A stretch of DNA of 64,000 nucleotides, taken from Tupaia tana (lineage: Eukaryota > Chordata > Mammalia > Scandentia > Tupaiidae). The stretch lies in contig JAKSZU010000013.1 of NCBI GenBank assembly GCA_026018925.1, forward strand, positions 78,729,791-78,793,790, in the 5' to 3' direction. Position 1 is the stretch's first letter; each line of letters opens with the position of its first letter. Positions 42,095 through 52,420 of the stretch are shown here, piece after piece. The notes beneath the pieces are model-generated. The model was not told the origin of the DNA. It saw only the letters and a program-made list of their open reading frames with translations, and made no database searches. A program made the position numbers and the translations under genes.

Positions 42095-42285
42095 GATTGT
42101 CAGATAAAACACAGGGAGCTCAATTAAATTTGAATATTAGATTATTTTAAAATTATCTTTGCATAAATACATCTTATACAATATTTGAAACATGCTTATA
42201 CTAAAAAAAAAAAATTCATTGTTCATCTGAAATTCAAATTTAACTGGCCATCCTTTATTTTTATGAGCTAAATCTGGGAACCCTA
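42095..42285. mobile_element. Palindromic non-autonomous DNA transposon
   Basis: The left part, AGGATTGTCAGATAAAACAC and TCAATTAAATTTGAATATTA, mirrors the right part, AAATTCAAATTTAACTGGCC and AATCTGGGAACCCT. The centre is TTATACTAAAAA-rich. It matches a long-inverted-repeat DNA element common in mammals whose name I do not recall with certainty. Confidence 0.6.
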
Positions 42286-42289
42286 ATTT

Positions 42290-42598
42290 AACCTCTGGCT
42301 AAAGTTGTTAGGAGAAAGTTTGACTTGCAAAGAATAGAGAGTAAATGAAGCCTCGGGAGATGCACACACCCTGACACTTAGTAAATACTGATTAAGTATG
42401 GGTCCTTCCTTCTGTAGAATGAACAAGAATAAAGTGACAATAAAAAGCCTAGTAAATTTAGGAAAGGGGTGGGGGAAGCAATTCTAAAGATTCATGCACT
42501 TTAGCTTTGAAAATATTAACTGCAGAAAGCTGGAGGAAAGTTTAGAAATTGTTTATGATCCTCAAGAAGTTTTGTGTTTTGGAAGAGGAACAGGAAGT
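42290..42598. other. Unassigned sequence
   Basis: Nothing recognised. Confidence 0.4.
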
Positions 42599-42611
42599 GA
42601 TGTGTGTGTGT

Positions 42612-42643
<32 letters not shown>
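42599..42643. repeat. (TG)n microsatellite
   Basis: About 21 TG units with one GA interruption, at the 3' end of the chimeric SINE that follows in antisense. Confidence 0.92.
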
Positions 42644-42644
42644 T

Positions 42645-42792
42645 TTGCATATTGTTTTAGACAAGGCCTCACACTCTCTGTCCTGCCTCAGCCTCTCAAG
42701 TAGCTGGGACTACAGTCATGTACCACTATGCTTTGTGTTTTAGAGTAGGCTGGGATTTCAACTGGGCTTCCCATGTGGCCTCAGTCTAGAGT
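42645..42792 (-). mobile_element. Chimeric tRNA/7SL-type SINE, clearest copy
   Basis: Minus strand: tRNA-like head with CATGGGAAGCCCAGTTGAAA and TCCCAGCC, then the Alu-like block GTAGTCCCAGCTACTTGAGA, GGCTGAGGCAGGAC and GTGAGGCCTTGTC. The tRNA part comes first and the 7SL part second, ending in the TG tract. Confidence 0.75.
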
Positions 42793-42831
42793 AGCAGTAA
42801 TAATCACATGGGAAAGTGATTGGGCTCTGGG

Positions 42832-42928
42832 GCCAATTGGGCTCAGGTGGCATGGTGGTTAAAGTGCTAGACTTCCACATGGCCAACCATAGTTCGAGTC
42901 TCAGATCTGGTGACTTGAAAATCATGCC

Positions 42929-42976
<48 letters not shown>

Positions 42977-43147
42977 ATGTGCGTGTGCCCAAAATCCCAG
43001 GACGAGAATGGAGGAGAAGCTATTAGAGCGTGGCCATCCTCTGGGGATGATTTCTCACTTTCCTTCTCGCTGTTTTTCTTTGTCTCTCTGGTGAGTGCAC
43101 ACGCCCTATGGCAAAAACCTTTAAAAAATAAATTTTAAAATTAAAAA
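42832..43147 (+). mobile_element. Family A SINE with internal (GT)n expansion
   Basis: GGCTCAGGTGGCATGGTGGT, GTTCGAGTCTCAG, then (GT)n at 42931-42976 replacing the usual GGGCGCGTGTGCGTGCG stretch, GAGAATGGAGGAGAAG and GAGTGCACACGCCCTATGGC. The repeat has grown from a native GTG-rich motif. Confidence 0.87.
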
Positions 43148-43540
43148 GTGCCTGGGCTCAAAATTTTAAAGGAGAGAAGCTTACGAATAAAGCTAATATC
43201 TGTGAGATATAACAGATAATCTGAGAAGAAAACGTGGCTGAGGCAGAATTTCAAAGAAAGCAAAATGTGAATAGCAAAATTTAAACAATGAGTTTGGGAG
43301 GCAGTAAGGAGCAGATGCGATACTATATTAAAGCAAATTGTGAAATGGACTGAGACTGGAGAAGCATTTCTACCCTCAGAGGAAAAGAGAAAGGAGGCAA
43401 AACTGAAAGAGAAAAGCATAGATATGAGACAAAAGAATGGAGATCAAATCTCTATTCTATGAACAAAGACTAACCACAGTATAAGCAAGCACTCAATTAA
43501 AGACAACTTTCTGAAGGCTGAGAGAGGATAATGGCTGAGG
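43148..43540. other. Unassigned sequence
   Basis: Nothing recognised. Confidence 0.4.
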
Positions 43541-43544
43541 AAGT

Positions 43545-43770
43545 GCTTGCAGGGCACTCAAGATGTGCTGGACTTCCAGACATTTCACCTGTGTTAGCTT
43601 CTTTAACTTTGACCAGTTCTCTCTGAGGTAGGTCCTGTGTTAGCCCGTTTTTACAAATGGGAGAACTGATGGGGACATTTTTAACCTTTGGTTTTCTTTT
43701 TTTAAATGGCATTCAAGGTCACAGACCCAGTGAAAGACAAAGCTGGAAATGAATCTGGATAGTCTGATTC
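43545..43770 (-). mobile_element. MIR with a small internal insert
   Basis: TTTTTACAAATGGGAGAACT and CAAGGTCACAGACCCAGTG are antisense MIR core, separated by about 40 bp of T-rich sequence. Confidence 0.58.
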
Positions 43771-43964
43771 CATAGTGAATTCTCTTAATTCCAAAGAGAC
43801 ATGGTGTCTAGAATAAGCTCCTTCTTAAGAATTGAGTATTAAAAAAAAAAACAAAAAAAACAACAACAACAACAAAAACCCACGAAAACTGTTTTTCTTG
43901 AAATTAAAATAATGCATTAAAAATACCTATTTGATGACTGCAGTAAGCTATATAGCCCCAGCTA

Positions 43965-44385
43965 GGTGCTACTTTATAGTATGTTCATTCTACTCACTGA
44001 GGTTTATGCCTAAAGTCAGACTTGTGTTCATGGATAGGTATATATCAGCTGCGCTTGCTATTGAAAATATTTATGTTAATTAAGTTCTTTAGCGAATCAA
44101 TAAAATGGGGGGGAAAGGCATAGAAAGCAACCATGGATACCAGAGACAGTGTGGGAGGAGGGTGGGACTCGGCAGAGGGTGAGAGATGGGAATCAAGGAT
44201 GGGGGAAAAAAAGCAAAATATATAGGAAACAAGAAATGGAAAATTATTTGTTGATGATAAGATGTATGTTGATGTGCTTGATTGAGCCAATATACAGTGT
44301 ATTCTGGATGGAAAATCTCATTTTGTATGCTGTAATGATGTATAGTGAATGAATGTAAATAAATGCATTTAAATTAAAAAAAGAA
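43965..44385 (+). mobile_element. Possible L1 3' UTR (5'-truncated)
   Basis: A purine-rich stretch with G runs (44150-44200, GTGGGAGGAGGGTGGGACTC), then AT-rich sequence ending GAATGTAAATAAATGCATTT and an A-rich tail, looks like a lineage-specific L1 3' UTR with an AATAAA signal. Family unproven; another polyadenylated retrocopy is possible. Confidence 0.42.
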
Positions 44386-44389
44386 TGCG

Positions 44390-45235
44390 TATGAAAATTT
44401 AGGCATCAAAGACAACATTGAAGAAAAGTAGCCACACACAAAAACCTTTCCTGGAAATATTGGGATAGTTGAGTAAACACAGAACAATTTTACAAGTATC
44501 CAGGCTGAAGAAATAAAAAAGAAAGAAAGAAACAGAACAAAAGAAGTTACAGAGAAACAACAATCAAGCTAACTTGAGGCTTCTCTGTGATGGTAAATGA
44601 CCAAAGATAATGAGACCATTTTACTGAGCTTTGAAGAAAGCTGATTATGTATCACCAGCCACCTTGTTGCTGGTATGTGAAGTCAACAGCACTAAGACAT
44701 TCCATGGTATGAGAGGATTCAAAAATCCATACCATCACAGACCCTTCTTGTAGAAGCTACTTGAAAACACATACCAAATCCTAAATGACCAGAAGATCAA
44801 TCAAAATTAAAAGCTCAAGCTTGGAACACTTATGATAAAAGAGGAATAGTGATGAGTAGGAAAACAGATAAACAGAGTTGGGAAGTCTAGCCTGAAATGA
44901 CTGTTGAAAATGGTGTTTCAAATTTGATTGCAAATGTCAGAATCCTTGACATGGAAGATAGACAACACACAAAGACTAATTTAATAAACACACTACTTGG
45001 TATGCCAATCCAAAATTGCATTTTAAGATCGAGAAGTGGGAAGAAAACTCTTGACTTGATTCCTTATGTGAACTACTTGGTTATGGAGAAATCGGAGTGT
45101 TTATTTCATTTCTGATTTTCAGATGTAAAGAGACAGGAGTTCAAGAACGCAGATCCAACTTCTACAAACCTCACCTCACATCAAGATCTCATTAGCTTGC
45201 TAGGCTGAACTAAGCTAGTGTACTTTTTGTTGTTG
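44390..45235. other. A-rich sequence, possibly an old L1 piece
   Basis: Plus-strand A-rich composition and phrases like AAAGATAATGAGACCATTTT suggest degraded L1 coding sequence, but I could not align it with confidence. No host exon is seen. Confidence 0.3.
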
Positions 45236-45359
45236 TTTGTTTTAAATATTGCTGTTGGTTTGTGTTTAGGATTCTCAAGGTCTTCTTTCTACCATAGACC
45301 ATTTTCATCTACTATTCTCTCTGGATGCTACCTTGATCACCACCCTTGAGATAATGAAT

Positions 45360-45670
45360 TAACATCTACTCATTCTTCTAATTTCAGGTCATGTTTAATT
45401 TCTTCGGGAATTTTCCAAGACTTTCATAACTTAGCTTTCTTTGACATGTGCTTTCATAGAACTGAATTTCATTCTTTTGAAGCATTTATCCATGTATAAT
45501 CATGACTTAATTAACAAAAATATTTGATTAATATCTATTTTCCCCACAAGTCAGCTGCCTCACCCTAGCTGTTTTTTCTTCTTTGTTTTCATGCCTGAAG
45601 CCTAACATGTTGTCTGCCACATAGGAGGCAATTAGTGTTTCTTTATTACATTAATAGATGACATAAAACA
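45360..45670 (+). mobile_element. L2 3' region
   Basis: GTCATGTTTAATTTCTTCGG, TTTCATGCCTGAAGCCTAAC, GTTGTCTGCCACATAGGAGG and the following AATTAGTGTTTCTTTATT match the L2/MIR-type 3' end in sense. Confidence 0.5.
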
Positions 45671-46445
45671 AATAAGACAGTCCAAACTATGAAAGACACA
45701 AAATAAGTCTCAAAGAAGCATAAAAAAGTACAAATACAGATGATAGAAGAGAAAATAAATATTTATGTTGTATTGTGTGTGTATATATATAAAACTATTA
45801 TTTTAAATAATATTTTCATCTAAATAAACTTATACTTAAATTCCATTTTTCCACACACTTTTTGATGTCCCCTCATAATTCTACTTTCTTAAAATTTAAG
45901 AATCTCAGTGTGAAACAAAAGGATTTGAGAAAACTTATCAAACTGGTTAAAAAAGAAAAAAAGGTAATTTAAGCAATAGTCATGGCTGATATTAAAAATA
46001 TTACTGAACAAAATTATCTTTACAGTCAAAAGAAACTTACTGACGAATGCTCTGATTCATTCAAAGAATAATACTTTGCATTTGATATAAGTTATTCTAA
46101 AGCAAACAACACATTTAAGAATAATGAGGAATAGTTTACCTTCTCTAAGTAGCATTGGTTTAAAATTTGGAACAAAGATTACTATAATAGCTAGCTTGAG
46201 AGCTGACTCTTTTACATGAAAAAGTAAGATGAACAAAAACCTGGATCCCACTCATCTTCCCCTTAAGAGTCACATTCTGGGTGGTTATTAGCAAGGAAGG
46301 TAATGAGAGAAAAGAGCAGAGATGAGAGAAAAGCAGAGGGGCGTCATTGTTTAAGCTCTTCTTGGGAAATCTAGGAAACTAGACACAGAGAGGAAGAAGT
46401 AGCATGTCAGTGTCTACTCCTGACAGAATCAAGCCACAGATTTAT
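45671..46445. other. Unassigned AT-rich sequence
   Basis: Nothing recognised. Confidence 0.4.
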
Positions 46446-46449
46446 ACAG

Positions 46450-46610
46450 GTTGTCTGTAAAGTCTTGTAGATGCTTTCATCTCCACTTGCACAGATGAGA
46501 AATTAGACTCAAAGACTCTACGTAACTTGCTCAAAGATCACAAAGGTAGTAAATAGTGGAGCTGAGATTTGAAGACAGGCCTGCCTTCTCCAAAGCTTTT
46601 CAGGAGGTCA
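46450..46610 (-). mobile_element. MIR
   Basis: CTTGCACAGATGAGAAATTA, CTACGTAACTTGCTCAAAG and GTGGAGCTGAGATTTGAAGA are clear antisense MIR blocks. Confidence 0.72.
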
Positions 46611-46614
46611 CCAA

Positions 46615-47150
46615 GACATCAAAGTTTAGCAAAGGACAGATTGAGAGGAGAGGTCACTAGTGCAGAAACACTACTTTGTGAGAGAAAAGACGAAATGACA
46701 TTTCTGGAGAGGCAAATTCATGGGCACATCATTCTTTGCATGTGGGGATCTTTTGAAGTTTCATGGTTTCTCTTCCAAGGCTAAGTCTGCTTCCTGTTAA
46801 AGCTGTCAAGTTGTTTTGTTTAAATAGCTAATCAGTACCCAATTGTCTCCCTGTGATAGCCCTAAGTCAGTGACAGTAATGGGGAAAAATCTTTAAATTC
46901 TTGATTCTTATAACAGCTATCAAGTCTTATTTCAGCTGTGCCCCTAGAGCAAGAATCACCACCCCCCCCCACACACACACACACAAACACACACATTGTA
47001 GTCATTTTCTGAATCTTGGTGAGATGACCATGCTTTTTTAAGTGGGACCCAAGCTTGAGAAAGGCCACGAGCCAGTATCCTAAGCTCCTGACTCCAGTCC
47101 TCACAAGGAAGGATTGATCAGAAGGGACTCAAGGACTCATACACTGTGTT
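46615..47150. other. Unassigned sequence with C-run/(CA)n
   Basis: C10 followed by (CA)n at about 46961-46995. No family or exon otherwise. Confidence 0.5.
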
Positions 47151-47151
47151 G

Positions 47152-47447
47152 AAAAGTGGTGCTAAGGAACCAGCAGTTAGTGTAATGGCTATGTCGCTGG
47201 ACTCCCACATAGTGGACCGCAGTTCGCATCCCGGACCCGGTGGCTTGAAACTCACGCCGGGCGCGTGTGCGTGCGTGCCCAAGATCCCGAGAGGAGAATG
47301 GAGGAGAAGTGATGGCAGCATGACCATCCCCCCTGGGGGGTGATTTCTCGCTTTCTGTCTCTAATGCCTCTGTCTGTCTGGTGAGCGCACGCGTCCTATA
47401 GCGAAAATCTCTCAAGTGGAAAAAAAAAAAAAAAAAAAGTGGTGCTA
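47152..47447 (+). mobile_element. Young family A SINE
   Basis: The body is about 47165-47434. AAAAGTGGTGCTA is present at 47152-47164 and 47435-47447. CpGs are intact in ACTCACGCCGGGCGCGTG and GAGCGCACGCG; the core is CCCCCCTGGGGGG. A near-consensus, recent insertion. Confidence 0.95.
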
Positions 47448-47534
47448 GAAAGATTCCAGACCATTTTACAAACTTCATAGTTAGGAGCGTAATAGCTAAG
47501 ACTTCTTGAAAAGGTCCAGCCATTTAGGATTGTA

Positions 47535-47592
47535 GTAAGCACCTCATATCCTTTATCCCGTTGGATCCTCATAACAACCCTGTGTGGTGAGT
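47535..47592 (-). mobile_element. MIR fragment
   Basis: GTAAGCACCTCATATCC and TTGGATCCTCATAACAACCC are antisense MIR phrases; short. Confidence 0.38.
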
Positions 47593-47639
47593 AGCTTGTC
47601 ATTAGAACTGCTCATAAATAATGCAATTCTTCTTTCCTT

Positions 47640-47950
47640 CCAGGCAGGTGGTAGGATTGCCCTTCCTTACCCTCTTTGACGTTTAGGCTCAGCTTTGTGA
47701 AATTCTTGCCAATGTAATGTGAGATTAAGTGACAAATGTCATTTTAGATAGAAGCTTTATGAGATATAGTACATTCTTTTCTCCTGCCTCACCAATTATG
47801 ATAATATATGTCAAAATGGATCTCCAAGTGACTGTGATGATTAGCGCACCCCATGCTGACTTCCAGTGACTCTGTCGTATGGGCAAAAATTGGATTTTAT
47901 TGTTTAAAACCTATGACAGATTGTTCTAAAGATAGCCACATCAATATATC
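47640..47950 (+). mobile_element. Ancient LTR fragment (ERVL-MaLR-like fossil)
   Basis: TTCTTGCCAATGTAATGTGA, AAGTGACAAATGTCATTTTA and GATAGAAGCTTTATGAGAT are phrases of an old mammalian LTR. The matching LTR end, GGAGCTGTTTGTTACTGCAG, occurs at about 48707, so the copy is probably split by later insertions. Very old and degraded. Confidence 0.48.
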
Positions 47951-47954
47951 CCAT

Positions 47955-48218
47955 CTCCCTTTTCTTCTTTTAAGAGTTTTTTGTCATAGGGTGCATGTGC
48001 TCACCAGAGGGAGGCAGAAAGACAGAGAGGAAGTGAGATGCCACCCCCTAGGGGATAGCAATGCCACAATTCCTTTCCCCCCATCTCGCCTCAGGATTTT
48101 GGGTGTGCACGCACATCGCCTAGTGTGATTTTTCAAGCTGCAGAGTCTGGGATTCCAACTGCTGTCAGCCCTATGGGAGTCCAGCACCTTAACTATCATG
48201 CCACCTGCTGGGTCCCTC
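47955..48218 (-). mobile_element. Older family A SINE
   Basis: GTCATAGGGTGCATGTGCTC, the CCCCCTAGGGG core, CAGGATTTTGGGTGTGCACG and a head ending CATGCCACCTGCTGGGTCCC, antisense. It lies between the two ancient LTR fragments. Confidence 0.85.
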
Positions 48219-48224
48219 CATATT

Positions 48225-48735
48225 CTTTGTATGTATGCCATTAACACGCTCCCATTGAGAGGTGGGATGTCTGTTCCCTCCTGTGAATCTGGGACAGCCC
48301 GTAACCATGGCAGAAATGGCACCAGAGGACTTAGAGTATAAGTCATGCAGTAGCATCCAGCTTCTGTCTTTTTTAAATTTTTTCTTGAAATCCTGCCCAC
48401 GGAATCCAGGTTTTATGCTGTGAGGAAGCCAAAATAAAACCATGTATAGCAGTTTCCCGCTACATTCCCTGTGAGGATCCACCAACAGCCAGCATGAAAA
48501 CTCATGTATTTGTGAGCCTTCACATGATACAGTACTTAGTCCTGGAGCCAGCCTAAGCGAAACTGACTGGAACAGAGGCAAATTGTCCCCCCCCAAGCTC
48601 TGCTCAAATTACGGATGTATAAGTAAAATAGATGTGGTTTTAAGTCACTAAGTTTTGACGTAGTTCATTATAAAGCCATATAACTAGAATAAATCCAATA
48701 AACTTTGGAGCTGTTTGTTACTGCAGCGTAACTTA
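48225..48735 (+). mobile_element. MLT1-like LTR fossil
   Basis: GCACCAGAGGACTTAGAGTA, CATCCAGCTTCTGTC, CCTAAGCGAAACTGACTGG and GTGGTTTTAAGTCACTAAGT give an MLT1-type LTR order. Bases 48700-48735 may instead be the tail of the LTR starting at 47640. A solitary, ancient copy. Confidence 0.55.
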
Positions 48736-48845
48736 CAGATCCTGAGGTACGTGGTACAAGTGTTATCATTTTCCCCATTTTGCAGGTGGCAAAACAAATT
48801 TAGTAGGATCAAATAACTGACTGAAATCACACAGCTATTCTACCA
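48735..48845 (-). mobile_element. MIR fragment
   Basis: TTTCCCCATTTTGCAGGTGG and GAAATCACACAGCTATTCTA, antisense. Confidence 0.55.
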
Positions 48846-48975
48846 GGCTGCTGGAATGTCTACTACATGTTTCCAAAATAGATCAACTGTGGGGTGTTTT
48901 TCCTTCATCTAAAACCAAAACTTAAATATTCCAGAGTTTATAAAATTTGCAATTATTTGAACAAGTAAATAAACA
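48845..48975 (+). repeat. Direct repeat, left copy
   Basis: Shares GATCAACTGTGGG, TTTTTCCTTCA, AAAAC and GTTTATAAAATTT, in the same order and spacing, with 50533-50665. Identity is about 80% by eye. Confidence 0.65.
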
Positions 48976-49054
48976 GATTGATAGTGAAGGAAACTAGAAG
49001 TGAACTAACACTGAGCACTTATGTGGACACATTGTACTGTATTCATTATTTATT

Positions 49055-49345
49055 TAGAGTGTGTGTATGGTGGGGGGGGGGATGGTGCATACATTCTGTG
49101 GTCCCCTGTGTCATGGCCTTCATGTCTCAGCCTCCTGAGTAGCTGGGACCTTAGGCCCACACCATTGTGCCTGGATCTTTCAGATAAAAGTCTTGCTATG
49201 TTTCCAGCAGTGGCTGTGCAAAGTAAATATTCTCCTGCCTTAGCCTTCCCAGAAGGTGGGCTTATAGGTGCACACTACCTGCCCAGCTTTTTTAGGGCTT
49301 CCCATGTGATCACAGCCTGCAAACCAGCAGTGTCCTCTCCAACGA
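49055..49345 (-). mobile_element. Dimeric 7SL-derived (Alu-like) SINE
   Basis: Minus strand: a short tRNA-like start with CACATGGGAAGCCC, a first Alu-like unit (GCTGGGCAGGTAGTGTGCAC, GGAAGGCTAAGGCAGGAGAA, ACATAGCAAGAC) and a second unit (CAGGCACAATGGTGTGGGCC, CCCAGCTACTCAGGAGGCTG). Clear 7SL ancestry and strong evidence for Euarchontoglires. A G9 run lies at its 3' side (about 49073). Confidence 0.8.
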
Positions 49346-49569
49346 ACTACTTTAATCTTTTAAATAGTATCATATTAATTCTCAAAACAAACAACACTAT
49401 GGAGAGGGTATGGCACTTCTCCTATGTGATAGACTATTTGCTTCTTGAAGATAGACACTATAACTTTTCATACTTCTTCTTTTTTAATCTTCATTATTGA
49501 ACACAATTTCTACTACATTTACAATCTTCAGTTAAGGTTTGATAGGTTAAATTAGGTTGAACTGAGTGG

Positions 49570-49690
49570 ACTCAAGGTCAAGAAGGGCTTAGAAGGAGCC
49601 TGGGATTGCCCAGCTGCTAAGTGTTTTAAACTCAGATCTGATTCACTCCAAAGTCTGAGCCTTTTCTTTTCTATCACTGTGAGGTAATGA
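49570..49690 (-). mobile_element. MIR fragment
   Basis: GGGATTGCCCAGCTGCTAAG, then ACTCAGATCTGATTCACTCC, antisense. Confidence 0.5.
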
Positions 49691-49754
49691 GTTCATAGAC
49701 ATCTTCTCCTATGGGTATTGATTAGGTGCTAGCAGTGTGCCATGTGGGTCAGAT

Positions 49755-50240
49755 AGATGCTTTTTTTAAAAATATTTTTATTTCATTTTCTTTTATACAT
49801 TCAATCACATGATTTAGCTTACAAAGTAAATATTCCAACAGGTGAACATTTCTCCCTAGTCCAGTTGATAAAACTATGAAATTATCTTCAACAGATAATA
49901 CCACATTTCTTTGTTCCATTAATGCTTTGCCTCTCTATTTTTCTTCTAAATGTCCTTCCTCAGACTCTACTCTTTCACACGCACTATATCTGGTATTCAC
50001 AAATTTACTGTGCTTCTATATCCTTTAGTCAATCAGTTTCAGTCATAGAGCACGGACACTCTGTATATATTAAGTGGAGACATACAATGTTTTTTAAAAG
50101 TCAGGACAGCGTGGATCATGACCGGTCCTTAGGTAGAAGAAGCAGGGATTTGGATACTCCTGAGAGGTTCTACATTCTGGATAGAGCTTTTGCTCAGTAC
50201 TCAACCTATCTTAATAGAATAGACTTTGAAGAATAACAGC
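49755..50240 (-). other. Possible polyadenylated retrocopy or L1 end, antisense
   Basis: On the minus strand the segment ends with GAAATAAAAATATTTTTAAA, which looks like a poly(A) signal plus A-rich tail. The rest (to about 50240) matches nothing I recognise. A plus-strand 104-codon frame here has no motif. Confidence 0.3.
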
Positions 50241-50530
50241 TGCACATCACCAAGCATTTGTGAGGCTAATGTCAACATGGCAAAAAAGTATAGAAAGGTA
50301 ACAAAATATTACTAATAATGCCTTATTTCTGATGTGGTTAGGAAAATAGACCTCAAAGACAGTGGAAATGGGACTCTCCTTGGTTTGTGTTTATACTCAA
50401 CCTTATAACCCTTTATTATTTACCTGTTGCAGTTGGGAATACAACTTGAGTACAACTTTCCCAGATAGAAATCTAAGAGCTTACAAAGATGGCGAGAAGT
50501 GAAGTATATTCGCAAACTGTATGAAGATAA
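50241..50530. other. Unassigned sequence
   Basis: Nothing recognised. Confidence 0.4.
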
Positions 50531-50532
50531 CT

Positions 50533-50665
50533 AGGCTGGTAGACTGTCCACAACATGATTCCAAAACAGATCAACTGTGGGATATTTTTCCTTCAGTTAA
50601 AACTAAAAGTAAATCATTATAGAGAGTTTATAAAATTTATAATTACCTAAGCAAGAAAATAAATC
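50533..50665 (+). repeat. Direct repeat, right copy
   Basis: Partner of 48845-48975; begins AGGCTGGTAGACTGTCCACA. The upstream MIR of the left copy is absent here. Confidence 0.65.
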
Positions 50666-51806
50666 ACTTATGATCTCATAATCTAGACACAATTATTATC
50701 AGTCTTTCCTCTGGGCATGTTTTACTTGTGTATTGTAGAAATCAACATGTATCCAATATTTAAAAGGCTTTTTAATGAAGTATAATATATTTAGAGAAAA
50801 TGTACAAATATTCTGTGTACTTTTCTATGATTTTTTTTTCAAAGTCAGTGTATCCAGGTAGCCACCTTCCAAAGTAAAGCTACAGCATATAATCAACACC
50901 CTAGAAACTTTGGTCTCCTAATCCATCTGAGTTCACACTCCCTCCCTAAAGCAACCACTATTCTAAATTCTGTCATTATATTATGGCTTCCTATTTTTTA
51001 AATGTATATAAATTGACCAAATCATATTTACTATTAGGTATCTAACTTATTTTCTCACATTATGTTTGTGAGATTCCTCTATGCTATTGCATGTAGTTAT
51101 AGGTTGCTCATCCTCATTGTTGTACAATCATTTATTATATAAATAAACTGAAGATTATTTATCTATTTTAACTCTTCATGAATATTTGTATACTTTCTAT
51201 TTTGGTGCTGTTAAAGATAATTTTTGGTTACATGTCTTTTGATTAATGTATTTTTGCATATATATTTGTATGTACCTGAGAATGGAATCGCTAAGTCATA
51301 GGGCAAGATATATTTAGTTTTAGCAGATACTGTCAAACATTTTAACAAATAAATTATAATAATTTATACTCTACTCCCACCTCCACTCTCTGGCAGCATA
51401 TGACAGTTCTTATCATTCCACCTCCTTGCCTAGGCTAAGTATTTCAGCTTTTTTCACTTTAACTGTTATGGTAGGTTTACTGTGACTTTGAATTATATTT
51501 TAATCTGTGTTTCTCTTGTCACTAATGGTTTTAGTTCTTAGGGATGCGATAACAATTTACCACTAACGAGGTAGTTTGTAACAACAGAAACGTATCCTTT
51601 CATACTTTCAGAAGCTAGAATTCTGAAGCCAAAAAACATGGCAGAGCCACACTCTGAAGATTGTAGGGTAGGATCTTTCTTTGGCCCTTTCTATTGTCTA
51701 GTTGTTGCCAACTACTCTGAATAATTCTTGACTTCTACATGCACCACTTCAAGCTCAGCCTCTGTAGTTACATGGCATTTTCCCAGTCTATCGGTATGTC
51801 CAAATT

Positions 51807-51815
51807 TCCCTCTTC

Positions 51816-51859
<44 letters not shown>

Positions 51860-52083
51860 GTTTGCCAGACAGAGAGAGGGAAAGGGAGAGGGAGAAGGCA
51901 CCCCCTACTGGGCCATGGTTATGCTGCAGTCAGTCCTTTCGTTTCTCCCTATAGGGATTTGGAGCACACTTGCACACTTATTTGTTTTCAAGCTGCCAGG
52001 GCTGAGATTTGAACTGCATAGTTCAAATGTGTGGGATCCAGTTTCCTTCATCTCTGGGCCATGAGACTTGCCTTCCCTCTTCC
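51807..52083 (-). mobile_element. Old family A-related SINE in the LTR
   Basis: (TTTA)n tail at 51819-51858, TTTGCCAGACAGAGAGAGG, TTTGGAGCACACTTGCACAC and a head ending GGGCCATGAGACTTGCC. TTCCCTCTTC borders it on both sides. Confidence 0.75.
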
Positions 52084-52198
52084 TATATTTGTCATTGGAT
52101 TAAAGCCCACCTTAATATTATGTGACTTCATCTTAACTTTATAACATGTGCAAAGACCCTATTTTCAAAAGAAGTCACAATAACAGTTTCGAGGGTTT

Positions 52199-52420
52199 AA
52201 GAATTCAAGACTTCTGGGGCCGGCAAGTGGCATGGTGGTTAAAGGCGCTGGACTCCCACGTGGCCGACCATCGTTCAAGTCTCGGACCTGGTGGCTTGCT
52301 TGCTCACTTCCTCTCTCTCTCTCTCTGTCTCTCTCAGATCAAACTGGAAAGTAATAATGATAATAATAATAAATAAAGTTAAATGAAAATAATTCTTTAA
52401 AAAAAAGAATTCAAGACTTC
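52199..52420 (+). mobile_element. Young family B SINE, perfect 16-bp duplications
   Basis: AAGAATTCAAGACTTC at 52199-52214 and 52405-52420. The body runs GGGGCCGGCAAGTGGCATGG, GGCGCTGGACTCCCACGTGG, GGTGGCTTGCTTGCTCAC, (TC)n and AATAATAATAAATAAAG. CpGs are retained, so family B has also been active recently. Confidence 0.95.

Noticed and set aside
42599-42976. CRISPR-like array from repeated TG blocks
   Set aside because: These are two separate microsatellites, one next to and one inside a SINE. There are no unique spacers, and the host is a mammal.
48845-50665. LTR pair of a retroviral element
   Set aside because: The repeats are only ~130 bp, lack TG...CA ends that I can see, and the interval holds a MIR and an Alu-like SINE with no retroviral parts.
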